Positions 45,854 to 58,400 of a stretch of DNA of 64,000 bases are shown piece by piece (the stretch's first letter is position 1; every line of letters starts with the position of its first letter). Under the pieces are notes generated by a model. The model saw only the letters and a program-made list of their open reading frames with translations, was not told the DNA's origin and ran no database searches. The stretch is from positions 4,154,001 to 4,218,000 of the forward strand of contig JAECYW010000001.1 in assembly GCA_023014335.1 (NCBI GenBank), read 5' to 3'. The translations under genes were made by a program, and so were the position numbers. This stretch comes from Galerina marginata. Taxonomy: Eukaryota; Basidiomycota; Agaricomycetes; Agaricales; Galerinaceae.

Positions 45854-46993
45854 TTACCCCAAAGCCGCTAGAAGATTCTTGGTATACTCTTGTGGATCAA
45901 TTCCGTCTATGTTAGTCGAATGGGATATACTTTCCCATTTCTCGCTGTCCGAGATGGTCTTCATGGCGGTATGGCGGATAACTGCGATTGCATCACTACC
46001 AAACTGAATTCTCAAGGGCAAATCACTCTTCTTCTCTGCAAGGGCAACGTATGCTTTAGCCGCGCGTTCGGGAAGCCCAATGAACGGAAGAGCGCCAAAC
46101 ATAGAGCGGTATTGTTTTGTAGGCGAATTTGGGGTGTCGTATGCGGGGTGAGGCGGTAAAGTCGTCATGTTTTTACCGCGCCATTCCGTGTTAAAGCCTC
46201 CAGGTTCGATAATGGTAACTTGAATATTCCATTCTGGTGACATTTCCTTTCGGAGAGACTCGGTGAAGCCTTCCAGGGCTTCAGGACGAGTGAGCACAGA
46301 AAGAAAGAAATAACATCGACAAAACTTACCGAATTTAGCCGAGCTATAATAGGCCATCGACGGCTGGGAAGAGTACCCTCCAGCACTACTGACGTTAAAG
46401 ATATGGCCTCCTTCGCCTGCGGGGTTTACCTCACGAAAGATGCGAACAGCCTAAAGTAGGACAGTGAGATAACCGCGACGAATTTTATTGCGTCACGACC
46501 TACTTCTTTGGAGATATGGACTGCTCCCCAAAACATGACCTCAAATTGCGCACGTGCGGCATCCATAGGGCATGCTTCTACTTCTGCGATAACAGTCTGC
46601 GAAATAGTGTTCGAAAAGAGACTTCTTCAGACAAACTGATACACGTACATATCCAGCGTTGTTAACCACAACGTCGATGCGCCCGAACTTCTCCACGGCT
46701 TTAGCAAAGACAGCTTTGATATCATCTGGCTTTGTGATGTCGAGTTTTACGACATAAACGCGCTTCAAAGCATCCGCGTCATACTTTCCTTCTAGCTCTG
46801 CTTGAAGAGGGTCAGTGAGGGACGAATCACGATCGGTGGCAATGACGGAATGTCCTCCATTGAGGAGTTCATTTAAGAGCGCTTTCCCAAACCCGGAAGA
46901 GGTACCAGTCACTGTGAAAAGCCAAACAGATAAATTCTGGTGAAAGGATTTGAGCGTAAAAGGCTTACCGAACCAGACTAATTTTTTTGCCAT
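45854..46993 (-). CDS. Short-chain dehydrogenase/reductase (SDR), copy 2
   Basis: Read on the minus strand from ATG 46993 (MAKKLVWF, then an intron in the same place as copy 1) to the stop at 45856-45854. Motifs are TGTSSGFG, VVVNNAGY, NVSSAGGY, the catalytic YSSAK and EPGGFNTEWRGKN. Compared with copy 1 it has a slightly longer loop after IATD (SSLTDPLQAEL). It ends with the same residues, EYTKNLLAALG. Conservation of the catalytic triad in both copies argues that both are active, perhaps on successive oxidation states of one product. It converges on P450 copy B, mirroring copy 1 and P450 copy A. Confidence 0.9.
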
Positions 46994-48083
46994 CGCAGTC
47001 GCAGATTCCGGTGACTTCGAGCTGTTGTACCCAAGCTTTATATATGTTTATCAGATGTTTAACTCGTATGTGAAAGGGGGGCGATTCAGTCTCGACAGTG
47101 GTTCAAAAATTACGAAGTTCTTTCGATCAAGATAGGTCAGCAGAATCCTGGAAAATTTTTGAAGCTATCCCGCCGAGGCTGTACCGCCTTTGCACCATTG
47201 ATAACAATAGTGCACTAGCCGACACGATGTGGATTCCAAATTTTCGTCTCTAGTTGGACCCAGGTTAACATCCTAGGTTGTCGCCCTAATTTCTGAGTCT
47301 TTCACAATTCTTGTACCCCCTTTGTCGAATATGGCGGACCCGGGTCAATTGTTTGACGGAACAAGAGGTGGGGGGATAACGATCTTGTAAGGATGGAACG
47401 TGCTGCGCAATTGACTATGGAACAGTAAGTTTCGAACTCCTTCGCATCCCAAAACCAACAGGAACTTCCATGTGCAATTGTTGCAACGCAAGGCGTTAGC
47501 CGGCTCTCACTCTCAGGTACATACGAGGACGGCAATATTTGTGGTTCACCGGACCGACGCTTCCACCTTGGGAGGTTGAAATTCACACAGAATTCTCACG
47601 TAGCCTAATTATGGATTCTATCCCTGGTGCTTATCAGCCGTAATTGGTCGTAGGAGTATGATTTAGGTCGGTCCGAGAGTTGGTGCTATTGATTTACCCG
47701 ATTCCATGCGCCACCTGGATTCTGCACGACTCCTTACCTCAGGCCGGAAGGCATTCGCAGAAGAACGATTGTCATACTACAATGAATCATGTCCTACTGC
47801 TAAACATTCATCGATTATCATTTCGTTTTTCTGACCCCCGAGACTTTTCACTGGTCTACTTCCCCGATCATCGGCCAGATTCGATCTTATTATCATCAGT
47901 TCTTAATAGAATAGTCAAAGAATAACCGAACCGACGGTGGAGAGGGAGGAGTTCCCCGATCCTTGACGAAAATAAGCAAGAAGGCGAAACGAGGTTTCGA
48001 AGATATTTTTTAGCGGACTCTACATATATACCCTAAATTACCGTATTACAAACCTCACAGCTCGACCCCATCGACATCCAAAT
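46994..48083. other. Divergent intergenic region, nothing supported
   Basis: This is 1.09 kb between SDR copy 2 (minus) and the small barrel protein (plus), so it carries the promoters of both. No frame or repeat was recognised. A TATATATA-like run lies at about 48024-48030, some 55 bp upstream of the plus-strand ATG. Confidence 0.4.
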
Positions 48084-48795
48084 ATGCCCATCCTTGATAT
48101 CATCGCCTTCAACTCCACTGAGGAGCCCAAAGCATCTTCTGTTTTAAAGAGCTTCTTAGACGATCTGAAGAAATATGACGGCGTAATAAGGTAGTGTGCG
48201 CAGACTTTGAAATAAGTCTTATCTGATTTGTTCTCTCCGCATTTTTCCTTCTTCCTAGCGCCTGGCATGGAGTTCAAGTCGAAGGACCAGCACATTATCA
48301 TATCCTTGTCTTCTGGGATTCGCTTGCCCAACTCAAAGCAGCGTCCAAAGAGTCCTATTACCCTTCTCTTCCGACCACCTTACCAATCCTTGGCTCTTCC
48401 TTGCTGCGAAGGCTGTTTGAGATAAACGAATTTCCCGAAGCCGCTCTCACGGCTCCAGTCACAGATATGAGCTACATGTCCCTCAAAGAAAATTTCGTCT
48501 TCGAAAACGACCTTCAGCCTATTCTAGTCAAATTTACTCAGTTGAAGGAAACCGGCGCTCTCGGCGCGTATTGGGGTCACTCTCCTGACGTCAAAGGGTT
48601 GTCAGTCATACTGGTGGGATGGAAATGCGTTCAAGTAATATACCAACTATCTACCGTTTTCAACTTGCTAACTAACTTTTCTAATAGGATCACCATGACG
48701 CGCCGCAAATTCCTGCCTATAAAGAGCTCGTTCTTTCCGCTATGCCCGTTGTAAATTTCGACCTGAAGTTTGTCCCTTTCGAAAAGATTTTTTAG
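48084..48795 (+). CDS. Dimeric alpha/beta-barrel (ABM/stress-responsive-like) protein, 196 aa
   Basis: Three exons (48084-48190, 48259-48634, 48688-48795) give 196 residues. The sequence MPILDIIAFNSTEE, then AWHGVQVEGPAHYHILVFWDSLAQLK, and a second similar half ending AYKELVLSAMPVVNF fits the ferredoxin-like dimeric alpha/beta-barrel superfamily (antibiotic monooxygenase or stress-responsive barrel type). The recurring His/Tyr/Trp pattern fits that fold. Members act as cofactor-free oxygenases, cyclases or isomerases, or have unknown roles, and are often found in fungal metabolite clusters. It sits 1.07 kb upstream of the HAD-type cyclase in the same direction. The precise reaction is unknown; the family assignment is from pattern only. 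Confidence 0.7.
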
Positions 48796-49862
48796 TCATA
48801 TCATTGTAGTCACAATCCGACGTCGGAGAGCCGTTGGTTTAATGATTGAATGATAAGACATTACTCCGTGTCAAGAAAAATGATTGTCGGATTGATTAAC
48901 AACTAAGATCCCATCAGATTGATCGAAGTCCACTGCCTGCGGTAAATGAAGCACAATTGCGTCACCGAGGAACAAAATTGGTAACACCAACTTGGACGTC
49001 TTCTGTCGTTAGAATCTCGATATAACAGGTCCAGCGTACCATCGTTTGGGCCATGCCCTCGTGGGCGTTACTCCGTAATGGAATGTACTACTCCACACTA
49101 TTGAACTGCGGACATATTCGTAATCAATACAAGATCCACCTGTTTAACCAACGCTTAACTTAGCACCGTCACTGTAAGCTATGTATGAAGGAAGCAAACA
49201 AAGTTGCATTGGCCGACTAATTAATGGGCCCCGGGTACCGGAGAGACAACAAAGACCGTCGGTCCGTATGTATGTCGTTGGAATTGGGCTGGGAAATATT
49301 TCGTTCAGGTAGTCCTAGGTAGTCGGAGTTGTCCATAAACACTGCGGTGCAATTTCTCATACTTGTTGCCGGATTCATAGTACCTCTTGAGAGAAGAAAT
49401 CGTGCCTATATTTGTCTGCGTGGGTATGCTTTCTAAAATTCCTGGATAACCGGCGCAACCCAGGCTGTCGCGATATGGAACACGAAGCGAGCATTCGGGT
49501 CTAGCTCGTGTTTTCATAAGTCAGTCAGGTCGAGAAGTTTAAAGAAGCTGTTAACTTCGAAATGTTTTGTTTCCCGGGATACGGATCGTTTTTGGTGTCT
49601 ATCTGACCGGCGGGGAAAGATTCATCGGCAGAAGATACCGCCAGGTTACATCTAATATTCTGATTCTTGTTTGAGGCGAAATTTGGTGACACTGTGGACC
49701 CAAGAACGAGGTAGTCTGCGACACCGGATAAACTGAGCGAGATCCACCTAAATGATCACCGCCTCTAACTAGTTAAGCGGATGGTAAATAAAAAAGAGTT
49801 TTAAGTACAAAAAAAAGCACTCCGAACGTAATATCTTCTTACTACTAACCACTACCACCCCA
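48796..49862. other. Upstream region of the HAD-type cyclase gene
   Basis: This is 1.07 kb without a supported gene. The last few hundred bases should hold the promoter of the HAD-type cyclase. No clear TATA box or repeat was assigned. Confidence 0.4.
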
Positions 49863-51696
49863 ATGGTTGCTCGAGATAACGCCCGCAATTCGACCAGGTC
49901 AAAGCGCTATACAGCCGTCGTTTTTGATCTTGGCGACGTTCTGTTTACTTGGTCTCCCTCGACTCCCAAATCCCCACTTCCCGCCAAAGTTCTCAAGGGT
50001 ATTCTTCGGTCGGTGCACTGGTTTGAATACGAGAAAGGAAACATCACGGAGGAACAAGCATACTCCAAAGTCGCGCAGGAGTTCAATGTCTCCGCCGCCA
50101 ACGTCAAGGGCGCCTTCGAGGCAGCCAGAGACTCTCTTCAGAGCAATCCAGAAATGCTCGAGGTTATTAGAGAACTGCGGGATTCCGGCCTTGCAATCTA
50201 CGCTATGTCCAATATCTCTGCCCCAGACTGGGAGGTTCTCTCTACGAAAGCTACCCCAGATCAGTGGGCTCTCTTCGATCGTGTATTCACGTCGTATGTC
50301 TTTAAAATTTCTTCATGACATTCGAACACTAAGATTCGTTGCACTTAGCGCTGCCGCTCGTGAGCGAAAACCCAATATCGGGTTCTACAGGCATGTAATC
50401 GAAGAGACCGGCCTTGACCCAATCCGTACAATCTTCGTCGACGATAAACTTGAGAATGTCTTATCTGCTCGATCCTTTGGACTTCACGGAATCGTCTTTG
50501 ACGATCAAGCGAAAGTTATTCAGCAACTCAAGAACCTCTGTGGCGATCCAATACTTCGGGCAACCGAATTTTTATCATCGCGAAAGAAACATTTGAAGTC
50601 TGTTACTTCAAATAACGTCGAGCTATCTGAGGTACGTTGATGATTATAATCCAGATTTTCCAAGTTTAATCATTTTGGTCATCTAGAATTTCGCTCAACT
50701 TCTAATCCTTGAGGCCACTGGTGACAAGTAGGCAGACGGTCTGATTTACTTCTGGGTTTTTCGTTGCTAAAGTAGGACGTTAGGTCACTTGTCGAGTACG
50801 TCAAACACCCAGGACAGTTCAATTTCTTCCAGAATGGCGGCGTCCTTACAACGGAGCTTTTCCCGTAAGCTCAGATCACAATGTCCTACTCGAATACTTC
50901 ATAATCTTGATACGATACAGCAATGATCTTGACACGACTTCCCTTGGTCTCACCATCTCGGACCATGTGGACTCGGCTACAAAACATAAGGTCATGGACG
51001 AAATGCTCAAATATCAAAACTCCGACGGAATAATTCAAGTATACTTCGACCACACGCGGCCACGCATTGGTAAGTCTTTTTTCTTTTCTTTCAAAGCCAA
51101 ACATAGCTAATGGAAGGTGTAAAGACCCGGTTGTCTGCGTCAACGTCCTTACCCTTTTCTACGAAAATGGAAGAGGTCACGAACTTTCCAGGACCTTGGA
51201 TTGGGTGGAAAAGGTCCTAAAAAACCGCGCATATATTTCTGGGACATACTACTACGTTAGCGCCGATCAATTCTTGTTCTTCCTTTCCCGCCTACTGCAC
51301 GCGTCGCCGGAGGTACGCCACCGCCTTGGGCCGATGTTTCAGGAGAGGATTGTCGAACGGTTCGGTGCAGAGGCAGACTCTCTGTCTCTAGCTGCTCGAA
51401 TTATTGCCGCAACTGCCGTGGATTTGGTTGACGAACGAGATCTAAAAACTCTCCGCTCCCTGCAGGGCGTAAATGGCTCCTGGGAGGACGGTTGGTTCTA
51501 CAAGTATGGGGCATCGGGTATTCTAATTCGAAATGACGGAGTAACAACTGCTTTGGCCATGCGAGCCGTACAGCTGGTTGAAGAGCTAAAGGAAAGCCAA
51601 GATTCCAAACTCATAACAAAGCGCTCTCAACCCTCACCCCTTTTCTTCACTTTCTTCAGTCGGATTATATCTATCAACGGCTTTTTGAAGTTTTAG
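49863..51696 (+). CDS. HAD-type terpene cyclase (drimane-type sesquiterpene synthase-like)
   Basis: Six exons (49863-50293, 50349-50631, 50687-50727, 50784-50864, 50921-51069, 51107-51696) give 524 residues. The N-terminal half is a haloacid-dehalogenase fold with VVFDLGDVLF (nucleophile Asp22), YAMSNIS, a Lys in ERKPNIGFY (151) and VDDKLEN (DDKLE at 175-179). The C-terminal half is an alpha-helical terpene-cyclase-like domain with DLDTT at 281-285, matching the class II DxDTT proton-donor motif. This combination is known in fungal HAD-type cyclases such as AstC and AncC, which cyclise farnesyl diphosphate by protonation to drimanyl/albicanyl diphosphate; some also remove phosphate. Asp22 is followed by Gly at +2 instead of the Asp of typical HAD phosphatases, so phosphatase activity may be reduced. 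It is the likely first enzyme of the cluster. The exact product is inference. Confidence 0.88.
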
Positions 51697-53109
51697 GACT
51701 TATAGCTACGCGCAGTGACTATCATTGTAAACGGAAATTTAGATTTAGACCTTAGATGCTCATGTATTTCTACTATTTACCTTGCCATTGTGAAGTCAGG
51801 CAAGACGCAATATTTTTTCTGTCGTTCTCTGTTTGAAAATTCGTCGAGGCGCATTATTGTAGGTCATCGATAAGAGCCTAATCTCGTTTTCTAGTTGACC
51901 CTCCATTGGACGTTTTTCGCTCATCTGACAAGTTAATTGGACCAGCAGCAGCGAGCTGTTGGCAAATCTTTCACTTTGTCGCCACGTACTATCGGCGTCT
52001 AAAATCCTCCCATAAAAATATTACACTTTCACTTTACGCGATTTGAGAAATGACCGGGAGAAATTGCGCTATCTGATAACTGTGTACGTTACACTTTCAT
52101 TGCTGGGAAAATTAGGTCTTCTGTTATGTTCTGGAATGTGCTGACGCGTACACGAATTCGCCGTTTTCATTACAGAGCTATTCGTCGAGCGACCGTACCG
52201 CGACGTGTTGTGCCTTACGCCTATGTTAACTTTCAACCGAGTTCCACTGACTCTTCCGCTGACTTTAAAGATCGTATCGCATATATTACTTCATTGTTCA
52301 GGAACCAACACCCCGCAGGCTGCAAGGCTGCTAATTGTCCACTAAGATTAGGTTAGGATATGACCCTAACGTCAGGTTCAATAAGTGCCTTTAATTTTAG
52401 CGCCTGAGACCGCCTCCGACGATAGCAAGTAGTCGTAAATCCCATTCATCCCATCTTTGTATCTCCATAACCCACTGGTGAAAGAAAGCTCGTCGTTAGT
52501 TGTTCCAAGCCAGCCGTTACTCCGACTATGACGGGGGCACCATTCTTGTGTCCATGCCCGAATTTTCAGGAGGCTTCTTGGAGTCATTTTGCATACGGAT
52601 TGGGGCTCTCCCACACGGAGTCAGACGTCTTCTCCCTCGTCGGTCGGTATGATTGCCAGGCTGTCATAATTTGACACCGACAGCTCCGCAACAACGTGAG
52701 TTAAATCAGCCTTCGAATCTCCGTAAGCAAGTTGCCTCCGGTGCCCAGTTGTCGGTTCTATTCAAACATCTTGCGACAGAAGGCAAAATCGGACAATCGG
52801 ACAAACCTTGATCTTCTAAATCGGTGAACTCAGTTATCAGTCTACTTGATTAGGAAGTCCGAAGTCGCGGCCCCGATTCTGGAGTTATGTTTCAATCAAT
52901 GTTTTTCGTCTCCCAATGAAATATCTCCTTCCAGGTACCAGCCGACAGCGGTGAGCTTGGCTTCAATGCAGGAGGGGAAAGTCCGGCATTAAAAACCCTT
53001 TTACTGTCGTCAGGAAACAGTGTTATAAACAAAGTGGAGCCGGCCGAAGGAGAACTTCTGCGATTGCCTTCTTTTCCCGTTAGGCCCCACGAGAAAAAGT
53101 GCTGGCACC
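51697..53109. other. Intergenic stretch, nothing supported
   Basis: This is 1.4 kb between the HAD-type cyclase and the sugar-porter gene. A 76-codon frame at 52126-52356 has no motif and is not proposed. The promoter of the transporter should lie in the last part. Confidence 0.4.
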
Positions 53110-55459
53110 ATGACTGTGAGTTGATTCTTCTCTTCTGAGATCATGGACGTTCTGAAGCTTAAACCATTGATAGAAGTTTACGACTTACAACACCTGGATT
53201 GCCTCGAAACCGGTAAGCAAGATCAGTGCCCTATACAGTCGAAAGAACTTAATGTTTTATCACCGTTAGTACCTCGTGGGCCCGTTTGCCTGTCTTGGCG
53301 GGCTCCTTTTTGGTCTCGATGTCGCCTCGATGTCCGCTGTTCTCAATGTAAGCAGTTTTTATCGACCACGATCTTCTGCGCTCAGCTGACTGTTCCACAG
53401 AATCCTCACTATTTGTCGACGTTCCACTTTGTTAGTAATCTTACAGTCTCTACCATACCTTCTCGATTCATAAATTTTGGCCGGTAGCCCACTCCAGGTG
53501 TCCAAGGCGGGATTGTGGCCGCAATGCCAGCTGGATCCTTAGTTGGGTCTTTGTCGGTTATGCACCTAGCCGATAAACTTGGAAGGAAAAAGACGATTAT
53601 TTTGGCTGGTATAATCTGGGTTATTGGTTCCATTCTGCAATGCGCTGCCGTGGTAAGTCCGAAGTGGTGTTTGCTCTGGAAAAATATTGACCCTGTCGGG
53701 ACATGTGACAGAATCGAGGCATGCTCATTGCTGGGCGTGTCATTGCGGGATTTTCAGTGGGCATTTCCAGTGCCGTGGTGCCCATCTACCAGGCGGAAGT
53801 TACTGCCCCTGCCATTCGTGGACGAATGCTCTCCTTCCAGCAATGGGCGATCACCTGGGGTATATTCATTCAGTACTTTGTCCAATTCGGCTGTTCTTAT
53901 ATTAACGGTGTTGCGTCATTCCGTATCCCTTGGGGTACTCAAATGATTCCTGCGATTATTCTGAGCGCTGGTATGACTTTGTTGCCCGAGAGTCCTCGAT
54001 TTCTTTTCGATCATGGATAGTGAGTAATAATTTGCCTCCCAGTTCGAGTTCAAATCCCCATTGATCTTTCCAGCGAGGATGAGGCGCTTCAGGTCCTTGC
54101 CGACCTACACGGAAAAGGAGACGTTCACAATGATCTCGTCGTGCTCGAGTACGAAGAAATCAAACAACAGGTAGGTTTAGATACTGAATTACGGTCTGTG
54201 TAATCTCAAGAATTTGCAGGTTTATTTCCAGCGGACAGAAGGCGCGAAGTCTTATTGGGATCTCTTGGAAGGCACAAATCCCAGACGTGTCTTTCTTGGA
54301 ATGAGCATGCAAATGTGGGCGCCACTTTGCGGGATGGGGATTATGATGTAAGTCTGCTTTGATCACGCTCGCTGTATCCATTTAAGTTAACATTTATCCC
54401 AGGTACTACATTATATACGTCTTCGAAGGCGCAGGTCTGACCGGTGTCCGAGTCAATTTGACTGCAGACGTATGTTTTCCGCGTTAATTTAAACTCTAAG
54501 ATTCTAACCCATCTTCCAGTCTGTCCAATACGTGTTAAATGTCGTTCTAACTGGTAATGCTACTTTCTCCATTTTTCAAGCCGTGCTCGCTAAAATTTGG
54601 TCGTGAATAAGTTCCGCCTCTCCTTTTCATGGACAAATGGGGCCGCAGGCCGATGCTACTCATCGGTACTTTGTTTATGGGCTTCTGGATGTTCCTCGTT
54701 GGAGGTATTCAAGGACGCTTTGGACACTGGGCCGTTCCCGACCGAGGCGGCCCCGCAGCCTGGGTAATTACTGGCCATTCAGCTGCGACCAAAGCCGTCA
54801 TCGTTTGCTCGTACTTCTTCGTCGCAACGTAAGTTTTCAATTCATATGTGAGGCCGAATGTTTTATCTAATCGCTATATAGATACTCCCTCACTATGGGC
54901 CCTGTGAACTGGACATATCCCGCTGAATTAGTATGTGATTTCATTTGTACCAGCTACTTACATTGCTAACTCGATATCTTCAACAGTACTCGCAGAAAAT
55001 CCGAGGGAAAGCGGTCTCCCTGTCGATCGTTCGTCAATTTCAGTCTCTTTTATTTTCCACTAAAGCCTACCGTTGACTCTATAGGCATGGGGATGGACCT
55101 TGAACACTGCCTTGGCCTTTGCCGTACCCCCAGGTCTCACCAGTATCGGATGGAAGACCTATTTCATCTTCGGGACCTTCAATTTCGTCGCCTTCATTCA
55201 AATTTTCTTCATGTTCCCAGAAACCGTTGGACGATCGCTTGAAGAAATCGAGGAAATCTTCCAACAAGGTCATACCTTCACCGCCTGGAAGATCGGTAGG
55301 AATGTCGGTAAGAAGACACTCGCCGAAGTTATAGAGAAATCCAACGATCTCCCGGTATGTTTTCTCTTCCTTCGATCTACCTGTTTCTTATGAGCTATCT
55401 AGCGAGAAAAGGGTGCAGATACTCCAGAAGAGAAATATTCTTCAGAAGGTGTCGCTTAA
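53110..55459 (+). CDS. MFS sugar-porter family transporter
   Basis: Starts at ATG 53110 with a two-codon first exon (MT), then KFTTYNTWIASKP in a short second exon, then the membrane core. About ten introns join in frame to TAA 55457-55459. Sugar-porter signatures are present: GGLLFGLDVASM (helix 1), HLADKLGRKKTI, GRVIAGFSVGISS, VPIYQAEVTAPAIRGRM, PESPRFL, MDKWGRRPML, NWTYPAELYSQKIRGKA and PETVGRSLEEIEEIF. Twelve spans and proton-coupled uptake of hexoses or related polyols are expected at the plasma membrane. It follows the HAD-type cyclase in the same direction, 1.4 kb away. It may mark the cluster border or be unrelated to it, since sugar porters are common housekeeping genes in wood-decay fungi. 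Confidence 0.92.
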
Positions 55460-58400
55460 GCGTATTCCTGTGGGCAGTACCGTCGTTGGTTTTTCTCCTT
55501 TTTTCTTCTATATTCATGTCCCTGCACGTGTAGTAATAGCTACAGAATAGAAAGTGTAATATACTTAACCTGCCTACGAAAATCCTCTGAACCATATATT
55601 GCGAGAATAAGGATAGTACCTTAATCAAGTTCCCCGCCCCTAACATCTCTAATCTTCAACAATCAAAAGTAAATGAGCAACGCTAGGCATCCTATGGAGT
55701 AGATAAGCAAAAATATTCTAACGTCAAAGAACGCAGGAGTGTTGGCAACTTCAAGAAAAGCCATTGTGCAGAAGCATAATGTATGGAACCACATTATCCT
55801 TACATCATACACTATGGCGAGGCTGAGGTTAACTATTTCTGCGTGAATGAGAAGAACAGATGGAATTGTGGAAGACAGTAGATATTGAGAAGAAATCGGA
55901 GTGATATTTGGCTAGGGAGTCCGAGAGTAAGGCTCTAAAAAGGACGAGAAAGCGCATGGAATATCCTTGAACACACACGAAAGTCTTTCACAACACCTGA
56001 CCACGAATGGGCGACGAAATACAGAACATTGTCTTTGCACCATTCCGAGGTTTTCTGAACCGCTAGTCATTCGTGTGTGGTATAGGATTGTAATGCGGAT
56101 GGTGCATGACAGATACAGGACAGTCGTGTCAAGTCTGATAGGTCGTCGAGCTCCTGCCAAGTCCAACTCAAGGCAAAGTAGAGTAGTCATTCGAAGAAAG
56201 AAATGACGAAAGGTCTTAAGAATATGGAATCGGATACTGATGTAAGCGTACTTCATTTCGGTCGATTCAGTGGATGGTCAGGTCGACTCCAAGTGAAGTG
56301 AGACAGAATGCACAACCCTTCCGCCAAGATTTAGATTCGATCCGCACGCAAGAAAAACATCCAAGTTGATAAAAAGTCCATTCACTCACACCGACTCGTA
56401 AACCATGTAAACTGCTTGTTACAGGTCAAGAATCGGTGCGAGATCGACCAGAAAATACCGCTCCCGCGTGTGGTCCTGTCTAAAAGTGCCTTGGGAGGCG
56501 GTGGTAGCACTCTGCAGAATGAAATTGACAAAAGAGATATCGATTGGGACGAAGACAAGCTTAAGGACGGCTGGGATTTAGCCTGTATCGCTGTGGACAC
56601 TGTAGGCGGATGTCGGGGGCGTGGACGGGGAAGGCAGCTTATCTTAGACTCAAATCGCAAAATCGCGGGTGCTGTGCGATCATGGCGTTGTCCCCTCCAG
56701 CGAATGGGAAGGCGTAGAATTCAATAGGCGATTCGGCATTGTTGTACATACCCACGCCACACAACAAATCTTGTCACCTCCGACTTTCTTTCTCTCCTCC
56801 ACATATCCAACGTTAACAGGTTTATTTCTGTGGTCAAAATTTCACTCAGACGGTGTACCTTCTTTGCTTATTCAAGTTCTTGGCAAGCCACTCGTCCTCG
56901 CTACGTACCTTCCTGGATTGCGGAAGAAAAATGGAACAATCCAAGATTTCGATGATCCGTTGAAGCTCCGGTTTATGGCGCCTCTAACGCTCTCCTCTAC
57001 AAGTTTCATGCTTCTGAATGAATAAAACGCCCAATTTACGCCCTCTCGAACTTCCTCAGCTTGGCTTCGCCGCTTTTCTGGTTCTTTCCTGGTAGACTTC
57101 TCATCACGTTGGAGCGTCTGTCGTCGTCGTGCCAAGAATGCAATAAGGAAACTAGGTAAACCTTTATGCAGTTCTTTCTTCCTTGAACTTACAGAAAGGC
57201 AACTCTTCCCCTTAGCACCTTCCGGGTGCTTTTGTCGCTTTGTTCTTCAAGGTTTCAAGTTCGTGCACATGTTTGACGGCTGAGAACCATCAAGAGTTCG
57301 ACTACTCAGCGGACAGTCACTATTGTACCGTTCTACTGGAACCTTACCCACATCCCGGCCAGTTTTTCTTCACCCGAAAGCCCGAGAACCACGCAGGATA
57401 GACTTCGCCTCTGTGATTACTGCAGCCGTCGTCCAACACCTCGTAGCCGGAATCACTCCCGAACGGCATAATATTTTGGGCTGCAACTCGTCTGCCTTCT
57501 ATTCGTCCCCTGTTTCGATTTTTGCTGCCACGTCACCTCAGCCTTCCTACGAAAACTATCGACGCGTTCCGATCCTGGAAGAAGCTTCTCTGAGCCCGAG
57601 CACGGCGTTCGGATCAATAGACGTGGCAAGCTCCTCCACGTTAGCCTCGGGAGATGTGTTGTTCGAAGGAGAGGTTCGACACACCCGATTACGATTACGC
57701 AGGAGGCGGGCAGAAGTTGGGTGGGGGCAGGGGGCAGGGGGGCAGTGGGCTTGCACCGTGGGTTGAATATGTCGGGATCGCACCTTTTGACGAGCTTTCA
57801 TCGTCGTCTCCAACCTATTGTGCTTGGATTTGCACCCCGGAGCGTATGTTGGAAGTCGTGCATGTCGAACTCGCCAAGATTTGCCGATTTTTCAGGGTCA
57901 GCACTCGCCACCTCGCTCGCTGCTGGTATCACCTTCTCAATGACAATTCCTCTTCCAGCCATAGCCTCGGCGCCGGCCATCTTAAAAGCGGGATATATGC
58001 GTGGATGTACCGATGTACCGTTCTTTCGATTCCACCGTTCGTATTCAACTCGATTTTCTATTGGACTCTCGAGTGGCCGACCCGTATACGTGTTTCAATC
58101 GTTATCGATCGTCGTTATCCTCAAACCCCAGGTCCATGATCAACATCAGTTCCCGTTCAAAGCTCAAATGTCTGGTCGTATTCGCCAACGGGAGTCCAAG
58201 CAAGGTCCAGACATCGCACCTACATCGCACCCGCCACTCAACCTTCAATCAGGCCGGCGTTACCCCCACTAGCAGGTTGCCCATTTCTTCCACGTCATTT
58301 CGTCGTTCGACCCTTTGCCCATATTTCTTGCCTACCGAACCCTTGTATCTGACGGCTTCCTGGGTTTTCTCCTCAGATCCTGGACCCAGAGCTTGGTCAA

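Noticed and set aside
52126..52356. 76-codon plus-strand frame between cyclase and transporter
   Set aside because: It is short, Arg-rich and without a motif. Its position in a promoter region makes a gene unlikely.
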